From Brasenia schreberi (Eukaryota; Streptophyta; Magnoliopsida; Nymphaeales; Cabombaceae): a DNA stretch of 64,000 nt. The notes under the pieces are model-generated. The model saw nothing but the letters and a program-made list of their open reading frames with translations. It did no database searches and had not been told where the DNA came from. The stretch lies in contig JAYKKT010000079.1 of the NCBI GenBank assembly GCA_036023115.1, forward strand, positions 7,611,501-7,675,500, in the 5' to 3' direction. Position numbers and translations under genes: made by a program. Shown piece after piece: positions 1-10,910 of the stretch (position 1 is the stretch's first letter; every line of letters starts with the position of its first letter).

Positions 1-543
1 CGTGGCATCCTCAGTGAATCGCCCATTTTCTAGAAAACATTTAATGTCATAAAACCAAGGTTTTTCAACAGAATCTGGATTATTTTGGCAAATATCCAAA
101 TCGTGTGTGGATGGAGTGGGTACATGCCATATCTCTAAGGATCGAGTTCCCAAAGTAGGGTCGACCTTTAGGGCTGAACCCAAGGAGGAGAGGGCGTCGA
201 CAATGCCATTATCCTCTCTTCCTACGTGTGTGAGTCTACACGATTGGAATGACTCAACCAATCGAGTGGCCAACTCGTGATATGGAAGGAGTTTTTCATT
301 TCGCACTTGCCAAATTTTCAAAACTTGGTTTATAACAAGGAGTGAATCTCCAAAGACATCGATGCATGATGCCCCTAGAGTTTTCGAAATCCTTAAGCCT
401 TGTATGAGTGCTTCATACTCAGCTATGTTGTTGGAACATTCGAAATTTAGGCGAATTGCTATGGGGATCTCACCCTTTTCAGGGGATATGAGGATGACCC
501 CAGCACCAGCCCCTCGTTGGTTTCGTGCCCCATCGAAGTGCAT
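1..543 (-). pseudogene. Element A: archaeal-type RNase H (aRH) domain, open through window start
   Basis: A minus-strand frame beginning at an ATG (541-543) stays open to base 1. It reads like the second RNase H of Tat elements: an N-terminal FDGA motif with a glycine-rich stretch, then a NNIAEYEAL motif, a GDSLLVINQV motif, and a DALSSLGSAL segment near the C-terminal side. These match the FDGA, AEYEAL, GDS and ADALAxLAS signatures known for that domain, with conserved D/E/D positions present. A TAA lies just upstream at 553-555, so this stretch is cut off from the preceding RNase H in the same polyprotein. The aRH is thought to help degrade the RNA strand during reverse transcription. Because the copy has many lesions elsewhere I treat it as part of a dead polyprotein. 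Confidence 0.8.
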
Positions 544-585
544 CTTCCACACTTAGTTTTCAAAAGAGTTTGCCAAAATGTGGTT

Positions 586-2581
586 TTAAAAATGGTTTTG
601 CAATATGCCTTTATCAGGCATTTCACTAAATGTGGGATATGCGTCCTCCAGGAGAAACTCAGCCACATAGTCAGCTAGGGCTTGCCCCTTAATGGAGATC
701 TGATGATGGTATTTTAGGTCATACTCCATTAGAAGGAGTTGCCATTTGCCCAATCTACCAGTGAGAATGGGTTTTTCGAACAAATGCTTGATTAGATCAA
801 GCTTGGACACTATCCAGATCTCATGATCTAGGAAATAGTGTCAAAATTTCTGGCAGGCCCAAACTAGGGCCAAGCACGTCTTCTCCATGGCTTGGTAATT
901 CCTTTCGTAAGCCAAGAGAGTTTTCAAAATATAATAGATGGCATACTCCTTATGGGTGTCATCCTCATATTGAGCTAACAAAGCTCCCAAGGAATTCACA
1001 GGTACGGAAATGTAAAGCAAAAGAGGTTTTCCTTACTTTGGAGGATTCAAAACAAGGATATTAACTAGGTATGCCTTTAGTCTTTCAAATGACTTTTGGC
1101 AGTCGTCATCCCATGAAAATTTTGTGCCCTTCCTCAACAATTTGTTGAAGGGTTCGCATCTAGTTGCCAAGTTTGATATAAACCTGCGAATGGATTATAA
1201 TCGACCATGGAGGCTACAAATCTACGTGAGATTGGAGGGTGGAGCCATGTCTATGATGGCTCAATACTTAGAGAGGTCGACTTCTATACCCCTTTGGCTC
1301 ACCATAAAGCTTAAGAGCTTTCCGGATTCTACTCCGAATACACATTTCTGAGGGTTTAGCTTAACTTTGTAAAGTCTAAGCCTTTCGAAAATCTTTTGTA
1401 AACATTCGATATGAGTGTATCGAGTTTTGGATTTTGCCAAGAGATCATCCACATATACCTCTACGAGCTCATGAATCTGATCATGGAAGATTGTGGTCAT
1501 GGCTCTCTGGTATGTTGTGCCGGTATTTTTCAAACCAAAGGGCATGACTGTATAGCAGTACGTGCCCCATGGGGTTGTGAATGCGGTCTTACCCTGATCT
1601 CGTGGACTTAATTTGATTTGATTATACCCTGAATAGCCATCCATAAATGAAAACATTTCGTGATTTGCAGTACTATCGACTATCAAATCTGTTTGGTAAA
1701 GGATAATTATCCTTTGGAGTGGCTTTATTCAGGTTTCTGAAATCGATGCATATTCGAATCTTTCCTTTGGTTTTTCGAACAACAATGATATTGGATAACC
1801 AATCAGAATACTCAATGGGTTTTATAAATCCGGCTTTTAACAGATCTTCTAAACCCTCTTTGACTTGTGCGTGTACATTCAGATGTATTTTCCTAAGCTT
1901 TTGCTTTATGGGTTTCACATCCGCATCTAAGGGAAGACGATGTTCGACAATACTGGGGTCTATGCCCAGCATGTCTTCATATGTCCATGCAAACACATCT
2001 AAGTAGGTTTGTAGAAATGCAATGAATGCTGATCTTTTATGCTCATGCAAACATGCACCTACTTTAATGAGTTTGGGATTGGAATCACTCCCTAGGTTTA
2101 CCTCTATGAAATCTCCTCCTATTGAAGTTGAAGGCTTTTCAAAATCGGGAATTTTATGAAATTCTAGGAGCTTAGAAGTGGGATCTTCCTCAAGGGGATC
2201 CACTCTTGGGCTTCGATCATTCTCGTGGTTTATAGATCCATGGGAATTTGATGCATGGATTTTCAAAAGACCTGGTTTTACACTTGGAATTTCTATTGAT
2301 TTCGAAATTTTTGGCCTGGTTATACAGACGACGTTCCTTTCGAAATCTTTTCCTTTTTCCAAATCCTTACCAGGAGCAGCTATGTACAAAATCTTTTTGG
2401 ACTTTTGTAAATTTTCTATTTTTTTGTTCTTTTGCAAAACGAGTACTTTGAAAACTATACAAACTACTCTTTTTTTTATTTTTTCATTTTCCAATTGTTT
2501 TTGCTTTTGTAAATTTTCCATTATTTTGATTTCGAGTTTTTCAAATGTTTTTGTATTTTTGATAAAGGGATCTTCCATCAT
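586..2581 (-). pseudogene. Element A: reverse transcriptase plus first RNase H (pol), frameshifted
   Basis: Three open stretches cover this part on the minus strand. 2581-1673 holds the protease-RT linker and RT N-terminus (motif CIDFRNLNKATPKDNYPLPN). 1686-1261 holds the RT palm (MFSFMDGYSGYNQIKLSP, VMPFGLKNTG, EVYVDDLL with the YVDD catalytic box). 810-586 holds the end of the Ty3-type RNase H (TGRLGKWQL, ALADYVAEF). The first and second stretches are in different frames with the shift around 1680, and stops interrupt the region between 1260 and 811. RT copies the element RNA to DNA. Sequence resemblance to the same region of element D (19972-21721) is clear, so the two belong to related subfamilies. 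Confidence 0.87.
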
Positions 2582-2606
2582 ACCTACAAAGGGAAAACAC
2601 TACAGG

Positions 2607-3952
2607 TTAGACTCTGAATAGGAGGTCTAAATCGTAGGTTTCTTCTCGGGTAGGCTCTAGGGCACCCTTGACCCAGGTGGTCATAGGGGGTGGCTCTAGT
2701 GGTATTTTGGGAGTATAGCCGATCCCATATCGGCTTAGATTGGCCCTAGGCTGTATAGGTTCTAGGAGACCCTGATTTTGTGCCCCTAGACTTTTATAAG
2801 GCAAATAGCCCATGTTTAATAGCATGTTCCATGATTTTTTGTTTTTGAAGAAATTTGGATACAAATCGTGGTCCTGGAACTTGCTGTCGTCTATGTTGTG
2901 CACATAGGGCTTCTTGTCTAGGGGTTTTGGAAATAAGGGAATTTTGGGTTTTCCTAGAAGGGTCAGAACTTTGAGGGGGCCAGCCTTGGGCGGCCCCTTC
3001 ACATACACGACCCTCCTAGGGTTGTACAAAGTGAGCCTTGGTGGCTCGAGCATGATTTGCCTCAGTTTTACCTCGTGGGTCTGGGAGCTTGACAAGCAAG
3101 GGGAATTTATGACCCCTTGAAGTTGAGGATGACTCTCTCCTAGGATCACTACAACTTTGTCCCTAAAAGGGATCTTGACATACTTGTGGAAGGTGGATGG
3201 CACAGAGCACAAGCTGTATATCCAGGGCCTTCCCAACAATAGGTTATAATGGGGGTGGATGTCCAAGACATGGAACACCCCCGTGTGTGCTATCCCTCCC
3301 GTTTCCATGAGGAGTTCGATAGATCCTAACGGTCTAGACGCATTCCCATCGTATCTAGTGATAACGATGGGACTTGGATGAACGATGTCAAGGTGACTCC
3401 GATTTGATTCGCCACATGAAGTGGAAGGATGTTGAGTCATCCTCCCCCATCGATAAGGCACCTATCTAGAGAGTGGTTATTCAGAACCACCTCGATATGT
3501 AGGGCCTAGTTATGGGCTTCATAGGGTCTTTCTACATCGTCTTCCAAGAATATGATGGGCGTTTTTGCTCCTATGGAGGCCACTTGTTTGGACAAAGATT
3601 CAGGGGTAATGTTCGAACTAACCCTTGCTCTTTCTAGAATTTTCTCTAACACTAGTCTATGCCTAGGCGAAGTTTGTATTAGCTCTAGGATGGACATATT
3701 GATAGGAATCTTTGAAAGATGGTTTTCGAAATCATACACCTTTAAAACGATATTTCATTTGTCCATTTTTGGTGGAACTCTAGGAATACATGCTTTTGAG
3801 GGGTCAAGCACACTAACCACCTTTTTAGCACTTTGTAGATATGGGGGTTGGTAGATCCTCCCGGATCTTGTCACCTCCCCCACGATTAACCTAGGTTTCG
3901 TACTAATCATGGCTCTAATCGAGAGATTTGGAGCACCTTGAATGGTTAACAC
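2607..3952 (-). pseudogene. Element A: aspartic protease region of the polyprotein, broken
   Basis: Minus-strand pieces at 3952-3755, 3739-3506 and 3461-2607 together resemble the Tat-element segment between gag and RT. Around 3450-3475 the sequence encodes CLIDGGG followed by a TGA and then LNILPLH, which is the retroviral-type aspartic protease active-site region. Downstream come VITRYDG and a YNLLLGRPWI motif, the usual C-terminal signature of this protease. The flap and LLGRPW features are visible, but the frame is broken by the TGA and by a frame change between 3506 and 3461. The 2607-2900 part (rich in P, G and aromatic residues) has a close counterpart in element D at 21873-22274; I cannot assign it a function. 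Confidence 0.72.
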
Positions 3953-4180
3953 TAGTTTAACCGGGGACAGAACTCTTAGTGGTCCCCGGATGACTACTTG
4001 GGTGGGTTTCTTGTAAAGTATGAGCGTAGATGCACAAGTAGATGAACCAGACTCACATGCATGCGCTAGATTCTTTGAAATCGTGAGAGCACATACCTCT
4101 TTTCCCTTCCCACTGGTACTCGCGTGCTTGGAGAAGGGTTCTTTGAAGATAGCTTGGGCAGGCTCAGGTTCTTCAACGAC

Positions 4181-5451
4181 CTAGAGTCGGCCTTCTACTA
4201 TCAAGTTCTCAATTTTATTAAGGAGGGAGAAACATCGCCTTGTATCATGGCCTTTGAGTCGATGATACTTACATAATTTGTTCAAAAACCCTCCCTTTAA
4301 AGTGACTCCCTCGGGAATCTCAGGGAGTTCGATCATGCCTTGGGCAAGTAGGAGGTCTAGGACCTCCGACACAGGTTGCCCCAGCGGAGTATACTCCCGT
4401 CTTTCGGAGGGTTTTCCTTTTTATTTTCTAGCTTTTCAAAGCTTTTTGAAGCACTTGCCGGGCTTGGATCCACCCAGACATTGGCGATTTTATGGGGTTT
4501 TGCCCCTTTGTTCGCGGTGGATGGCCCATAAGTGATGGGCTTCTCTAAGAGAGTTTTTGAAATTGGATTTCCTTTCCATAAGTGGTCATACACCCCCTTT
4601 TTCAAATTTGTTTCGAAAAGGGATGCTTTCTTTATTAACTTATGGAAAGTCGAAATTTCGTGAAGCGAGAGAAGGGTTTTCAACTCGTTTCTAAAATTAT
4701 CCAGGATGAGCATGATTGCACATCCTTCAGATATGGGCTCTCACACTTGACCTAGGAGAGACCTCCAACGAACGATGAACGTATGTACGTCCTCGTTCAT
4801 ACCTTGTTTTTTATCCCACAAGGTGTTTAAAGTCGGCATGACTTCTACGTTATGCAAGAATCTCTGCATAAAGCAGTTCGCTAACTCTTCAAAAGTCGTG
4901 AACTGGCTAAGGTCGTAGGAAGCCAGCCATTTGGCAGCTGTGCCCTTGAGGGACAAAGGGAACCAATACACCCACTTCATCGAGTCCTTCTTTTTCTTAT
5001 GGGCTCGATGAGAGAAAAGCTGCAAGTGAGACCTAGGGTCTCCCATGCCATCATACCGATGGAAGTTCGGTATTTCATCATCACTGTCTGTTTCATAGTC
5101 CACAGGCAAGAAATCAGATAGGGCGTAACTTCTTTGCTCTTTATTTTGCCCTCTCAGCAGTTGTTGTAGGGCTTTTCGGTCCTTGTGTGTGAAGGACTCG
5201 TGGTATTGGTTACCTTCCATCGCGGAAGTCTCTTTATGTTTGCGAGGTTTTTCAAATTTTTTCTTGGCCTTTGGTTCACCGTTTGACGAACATGAATCGC
5301 CTACTTCAACCTCTTGGCTAAGAGCAACGATCTTGGCCTCAAAATCCCTTCTCAAATCTTCAATCTTTTGTTTTTTCGAAAACTTTCTAGATTGAGAACT
5401 TGATGAGCATGAGCCATGACTAGATACCTCTTGGGAGCCTAGACTCGACAT
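4181..5451 (-). pseudogene. Element A: gag with one in-frame TGA and a late frameshift
   Basis: The start is the ATG at 5449-5451 (MSSLGSQEVSSHGS), about 140 bases downstream of the LTR/primer-binding junction. The N-terminal part is serine-rich and charged. The central capsid-like part contains HLQLFSHRA, WFPLSLKGTAAKWLASY and FANCF-like helices typical of plant retrotransposon gag. Frame 5451-4744 ends at a TGA (4741-4743) and the same frame continues to 4357. Element D has an arginine codon at that position, so the stop probably arose from CGA by C-to-T change. The final segment (4372-4181) is in another frame and encodes a KLCKYHRLKGHDTRRC motif like the zinc-knuckle region of such gags. 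Gag normally forms the virus-like particle. Confidence 0.85.
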
Positions 5452-5572
5452 GCTTCAATATGCTTTTCAAAACAAATCCTAAGTATGAAAATGCAACAAA
5501 CAAAGTTAAAACACTTTAGAAAAAAAATTCATGAGGTTTTTCTACGTGAACTGACTCTGCACAAGGCCCACG

Positions 5573-5593
5573 TCCCACCGGGCGTTTCAAACC
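5573..5593 (-). promoter_or_regulatory. Element A primer-binding region next to the 5' LTR
   Basis: Immediately inside the LTR end (5594) the minus strand reads about TTTGAAACGCCCGGTGGGAC. Element D has TTGGCACGCCCGGTGGGA at the equivalent place. The position directly after the 5' LTR is where a tRNA primes minus-strand synthesis. I did not identify the tRNA. Confidence 0.6.
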
Positions 5594-6339
5594 TGTGGAC
5601 ACGAAAAATTCTCACTTCTGGTTCTTAGGCCTGAAGTGAACCTTTTCATGTGTCTAAGTCATTTTTAACAAAAGGGGCATGCCAGCTAGCTTGCTTAAGC
5701 AAGCGAAGAAAGTTTTTGAAATCTGACTCTATCGGGGCGACTGTGAGCAAGTGAGCTCTTTTCGTCGTAGACCTTCTTACACCGATGCGCAAGGGTCAGT
5801 CTGTACGCTTGGCAAAGTCTTTAAAATTTAAACCGCTTTGAAAAATACCCGAAGTGTTTGGGCTTTGTATGTACGATTACAAGTTTTATTACACGTGGGA
5901 TTTGCATGTGCATATGTCTTTCTTTTTAAGCTTTTAGGGCCAACTAGGTGTGTGCACGAGTGACCTAAGTTGGGCGATTTTTGCACGGGATTGTGGGGTT
6001 TTGCTTTGTTGCAATATGCATCCTAACTCGTGGTATGGCGAATATGCAATGCAAACTCACACAACTCCAAAGGGAAAACCCGAATTGAAAGACAATGCGG
6101 AAGGGAAATGACTTAATGTAAATTGCAAAAGGGAAATTGAAAAAGGGAAATATGGCTATATCTTAAGAGCGGAAAGGCTCAATTGTGCAAGTGTGTGTAG
6201 TGTATATATGGAAAGACTACGCACACAGCTGAACCTTAAAACCCAAATCTTAAAGACATAGCCGAAGGGAAATACTTATAATATATATGGGCCCGAAGGT
6301 CGCCAACATGTGCGTGGGTGTTGTGTGTATATGTAAAGA

Positions 6340-6700
6340 CAGCTCACACGACTTGTAATGCAAACCCAAATATAATTGTAATATGGCCTTTACTAAGGTC
6401 TTGGGAGTAAGAGTGAAAGCTCATTGTGTGTGAGTGTAGAATTGAAACGCTATGCACACAACTTGAATTTAAACACCCAAGGGAAATTGCAATACGGCCT
6501 TTACTAAGGTCTTGGGAGTAAGAGCGAAAGCTCAATGTGTATGAGTGTGGAAATTGAAAGACCACTCACACAACTTGAATTAAAACACCCAAGGGAAATT
6601 GCAATACGGCCCTTACTAGGGTCTTGGGAGTAAGAGCGAAAGCTCAATGTGTGTGAGTGTGGAAATTGAAAGACCACGCACACAACTTAAATTAAAACCC
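6340..6700 (-). repeat. Tandem about 110-bp repeats in element A LTR
   Basis: Three consecutive units contain GGCCTTTACTAAGGTCTTGG, then GTAAGAGCGAAAGCTCAATG, then CACACAACTTGAAT-like text (6383, 6501 and 6611 region). Related units occur in the solo LTR at 10567-10894 and 14141-14350. Each unit carries the short inverted repeat GAGC/GCTC. Confidence 0.85.
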
Positions 6701-8125
6701 ATGCATCTTAATATGTATAAGTATAAATATATCTTAGGGGCTGGTTAGGCCCGTGTGTGTGCCAAAATTGTGTACAGCTAAGAGCGGAATGGCTCAAGTG
6801 CACGTGTGTGTGGGTGTGCCAAACCACATTATTACAAGCGGGAGGAGACAACGCTCCATTATTACAACCCCGTATCAAATTTAATTAAATGTAAGCAAGT
6901 TCATAATAAGGACCGAGTTAGGCACTTACGTGTAGCTGGTCCGGGCTCAACTTGCTTGGCTTTGGCCTAGTGAGTCGCCTTGGACAACCGAAGGGGAGCT
7001 CCTTGGATGCGTGTGGGCGGCAAGTAGGGTCTTAGCCGAATAGAGCCTTGATGATGGCCAGGCGATGGAGTGGCTAGGGTGCAGCGGTTTAAGGTGGCTG
7101 GTTAAGGTGGGGGCAGGTAGGTTGTGGGCTGGATGGTGGCGGGTTAAGGGAGAAGGTCTAGCTAGGGGCTGGGAAGTGGATGACTAAGAGAAGGTGGGGA
7201 GGTAAGGTGTGAAGTGGCCGAATGGGTGAAGAAGAGGCGGGTTGTGGTGGCGGGTGATGGAGTGTATGGCTGGGCAAGGAAGGGGAGATGAGAGGCAAGA
7301 TGGGGCTGAGATGGGGGTACTAACCGTGGGTGGTGGATGTTGGTGGTGGCCGGAGGTGGTGGAAGGAGGTGGCAACCGAATAGAGTATGCAGCCGGGTGA
7401 GGGAGTGGGAAGGTGGCAGTCGGGTGAAGTGCGCAGGTGGCAGCCGAGTGGAATGGCGGTGGATCTTGGTGCAGCTGGGGGAGAGTGGGAGTGAGATGGG
7501 GTGGAAGAGAGGGCAGGTGAGAGAGGAGAGAGAGACCCAAAACCCGCCCCAAAAGAGGGAGTTTTATAGGCACAAGGCTGGGGTCGGTTGGGAGTGGTAT
7601 GGGGTAGATATTTAGGATATGGTGGGCTTGTGGGGTGGTTTGGGTAGGTTAGCTAGGGTGGGTGGTATGGTGGTTTAGGGTAGGTCGGTTAGGGTGGCTG
7701 GGAATTAAGGGTTAGGGTCTAATTAAGTGGATTAAGGTGGGATTAGGTTTAGTCTAGTTAGGGTCTAGGTGGTCCAGTTAGGTGGGGTGAGCTAGGTGAG
7801 GTTGGGGTGGTTTTGGGTGAGGACGGCTAGGATTGGGTCAGGTTTAGGGGGGAGTGGCTAGGTGAGGTGGGTTAGCTTAGGGCTAGGTTTTAGGAACATC
7901 CCCTTGGCATCAATCCATGGACCTAGTTGCAGCAAGGTTCATGTTGGTGCAGTCCAAGGTTAGGTGTAGGTGCATACAAGCTCAAACCCACACTCTAGGC
8001 TAAACCCACATGGTTAACACACCCTTGACTGAAAGTCAAGCCCACCAACTTTCTCACTCATACTTTATCATCCCATTTCTCTCTCTATCCGAGCTTTTCA
8101 CATGAAATCTCTGTGGGCCCCACCT

Positions 8126-8248
8126 CCATTTATGGGAAGGTGATGTGGGCCATGGATGTGGATATTGGATTGGATCTTTGGATCCAAATCCAAATCCAAA
8201 TCCAGATGCATGTTTGGGTTTGGATCTGGATATATATGGTCCAGATCC
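8126..8248 (-). promoter_or_regulatory. Element A LTR core promoter: inverted repeat plus TATA-like box
   Basis: A perfect 9-bp inverted repeat GGATCTGGA...TCCAGATCC lies at 8222-8248, about 90 bases upstream (minus strand) of CATAAATGG at 8135-8126. The same pair of elements is present in the solo LTR, C and D. Promoter function is inferred from position in U3 and from conservation. Confidence 0.55.
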
Positions 8249-8764
8249 GACCCAAATCTGATTTTCTGATTCCTTCATGGCTGTAAACACCCCGAAATCC
8301 CACGAACTTCTCAAATAAACCTGGTTTTGTAAAAGCAATCTCAAAGGACTATTTTGAGTCTGGAAACCCAGGAGCCTTTTAGACAAACCCTGTACATATG
8401 TTTAAACTGTATATGTTTTAAAATATGTATAATATGCTTTTAAAACCTTTTAAAATACATTTTGAAACCCCACAAAGTGGCTTGGCCTGATGAAAGCAGG
8501 ACCAGAAGAGCTAAAGAGAGCCCGGAACCCGAGCACATGTCGAGCCCGACACAACTCTCATGTTAGATCCATTCCCAGGATCTCGAACGTCCAAGTCCCT
8601 ATTATCAGCAAAAATCGTATGAAATCATCTCCGGAAGGTGAAAATAGAAGCGGACGACCATGTTGGTGAAGACCCAACGCAAGACGGAGTACTGATGCTA
8701 TCAGACCCCGCACAAACTGTTCGTTTCGAACATACCCTGAAGGAGTCAGAATTCAGTTTGGATT

Positions 8765-8880
8765 GGATCTGGACCATATATATCCAGATCCCAATCCAAA
8801 CGTATGTGTGGATTTGGATTTGGATTCAAAGATCCAATCCAATATCCACATCCATGGCCCCATCACCTTCTCATAAATGG
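8765..8880 (+). promoter_or_regulatory. Solo LTR core promoter: inverted repeat plus TATA-like box
   Basis: GGATCTGGA...TCCAGATCC at 8765-8791 and TCATAAATGG at 8871-8880, with direct repeats of TTTGGA between them. Same order and spacing as in elements A, C and D. Confidence 0.55.
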
Positions 8881-9089
8881 AGGTGGGGCCCACTTGAAAT
8901 TCACGTGGGATTATGGGCATGAGAGAGAATGGGGAGGATAAGCATGAGGGAGATGTATTAAGCTTGACTTGTGTGTCAAGTTTGGGTTAATCATGTGGGT
9001 TAGCCTAATTAGTGTGGGTTTAAGCTTGTATGAACCTACACCTAACCTAGGGCTGCACCAACATGATGCAATGAAGTCCATGGGCTATG

Positions 9090-9360
9090 CAAAGGGAGAC
9101 TCCTAACCCAATCCTAAGCCAAAACCCCTAATCCTAGCAATTTACCCTAATCCCGGCCTAATCCTAGCCTAATCACCTAACCCACTTCCCTAATCCCAGC
9201 CTAATCCCAACCTAATCACCTAACCCACCTCCCTAATCCTTCCCTAAACCTAGCCTAATTCCCTTAATCCTAGCCTAAACACCTAACCCACCTCACTAAA
9301 CCTCACCCCAAAACCAACCCACCTAGCTAAGCCCTAAACCACTAAACCACCCCACCTAAA
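9090..9360 (+). repeat. Telomere-like CCTAA-rich degenerate array in LTR
   Basis: Irregular repetitions of CCTAATCC, CCTAACCC and CCTAAACC fill this part, downstream of the TATA box. The equivalent parts of element A (about 7640-7880, TTAGGG sense on plus strand) and element C (17690-17870, 18390-18530) carry the same theme. Confidence 0.7.
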
Positions 9361-10566
9361 CCCTAGCACACCACATCCCTAAAACCACCTAAACTAAAAA
9401 TCTGGTCCCCCTAAATATCTAGCCCACCTTATCACTAAACCACCACCACCTAACCACTAAACCACCCTTTCAAAACCAGCCCAAACCGACCCTTGAAAAT
9501 CCTATAAACCCCCTCCTAGTGGGTGGGTTTTTCAAGTTTTTCCCAGCACCAGCCTAGCCCAGCCCTCTCTCACCCCCTTGCTCTCTTCTCTCACTTGCTC
9601 CACCGCCACCTCCCGGCCTGCACTACTCCACGCCACTGCCACCTCCCGGCCTGCCCCGCTCCACAGCATCCACTCCTTCCACCCGCCAACCTCCCTTTCC
9701 TCTCTGGTTAGTACATTATCCTAACTCCACCCTATCTTCACTCCCCCTCCACTCTCAGCCACCCCATAGCACCCTACCTTAGCCTAGTCTCCACTCCATT
9801 CAGTCGGCCACCACCTAACTACCCACCACCCTTCAACCATACCCAACCGCACCACCCGCTGCTCTACCTTCCCATTCGTGACACCCCCTAGCTACCCCAG
9901 CCACCTTACCATGTTCCCTAGGACCTGCCCTTCCTCCCCTTTAACCATCCCTTAGCTAACACCCTAGCTAGCTCCCCCTCGCCATTCCTAAACACCCCTA
10001 GCTACCCCAGCCGGCCACCACTTAACCTGCCACCAGTCGGCCAACCATAGTCGACTGCACCCAACCACCCGCGACCTTACACCCTCTTTCTTAGACATCC
10101 CCCTTAGTCACCCCTTAGCTCCACCTTCCCTAGAACATGCCCTACACCTTAGTGACACTCCCTAACCACTTCAGCCCAAGACACCACAGCAGCACCCTCC
10201 CATCAGCCGGCTAGCCCCAAGGCGCCACATCTGCCATCCTTGCTTCACCCGGCCAGCACACTCCTTGCCGTGCCATTCCGAGGAGCTCCCTCTTGCAGCC
10301 CAAGGCGATGCCCAAGCCCAAGCTCAAGCAAGTCACCTCCGGACCAGCTATACGTAAGTGCCTAACTCAATCCTTATTTGTAGACTTGCTTAAGTTCAAT
10401 TAAATTTGATACGGGGTTGTAATAACGGAGCATTGTCTCCCCCCGCTTGTAATAACGTGGCTTGGCACACCCACACACACGTGCTCTTGCACTTGCACAC
10501 AATTTTGAACACACACGGGCCTAATCAGCCTTTAAGATATAAATTTATTTATATAATTTAAGTTGC

Positions 10567-10894
10567 GTGGGGTTTTGCTTAAGTTGTGTGTGTTGTCTTT
10601 CAATTCTCACACTCACACACATTGAGCTTTCGCTCTTATTTGCAAGACCCAAGTAAGGGTCGTGTTACATTTTCCCTTGGGTTTAATTTCATGTCGTGTG
10701 TGTAGTATTTCAATTATACACTCACACACATTGAGCTTTCACTCTTATTCCCAAGACCTTAGTTAAGGCCATATTGTAATTTATATTTGGGTTTAATTTC
10801 ATGTCGTGTGTATAGTATTTCAATTATACACTCACACACATTGAGCTTTCACTCTTATTCCCAAGACCATAGTTAAGGCCATATTGCAATTTAT
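10567..10894 (+). repeat. Tandem about 110-bp repeats in the solo LTR, left part
   Basis: Three units with ATTGAGCTTTCGCTCTTA-type cores near 10621, 10731 and 10841, followed by CCCAAGACC, TTAAGGCCATATTG and TGTAGTATTTCAATT. The array is interrupted by the RTE LINE and continues at 14141-14350. Confidence 0.85.
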
Positions 10895-10910
10895 TCCCAA
10901 GCCCAAATAA

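Larger units (their letters stand above)
5594..8281 (-). repeat. Element A 5' LTR, internal-side segment
   Basis: This is the larger of two pieces of one LTR. The piece begins TGTGGAC at 5594 (CA end of the LTR on the minus strand) and stops at 8281, where an opposite-orientation solo LTR is inserted. The remaining 450 bp of the LTR lie at 15151-15600. Joined they give about 3138 bp. Contents read on the minus strand: a 9-bp inverted repeat (8248-8222), a TATA-like CATAAATGG (8135-8126), a TTAGGG/CCTAA-rich stretch (about 7880-7640), pyrimidine/purine low-complexity DNA (7570-7100), tandem about 110-bp repeats (6700-6340) and a conserved block at 5800-5771. The proline- and glycine-rich open frames in it are low-complexity accidents. 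Confidence 0.88.

Noticed and set aside
7184..7615. Proline/histidine-rich and glycine-rich open frames on both strands
   Set aside because: They lie in purine/pyrimidine-biased LTR leader DNA, overlap each other and have no homologue in the other subfamily LTRs except low complexity.
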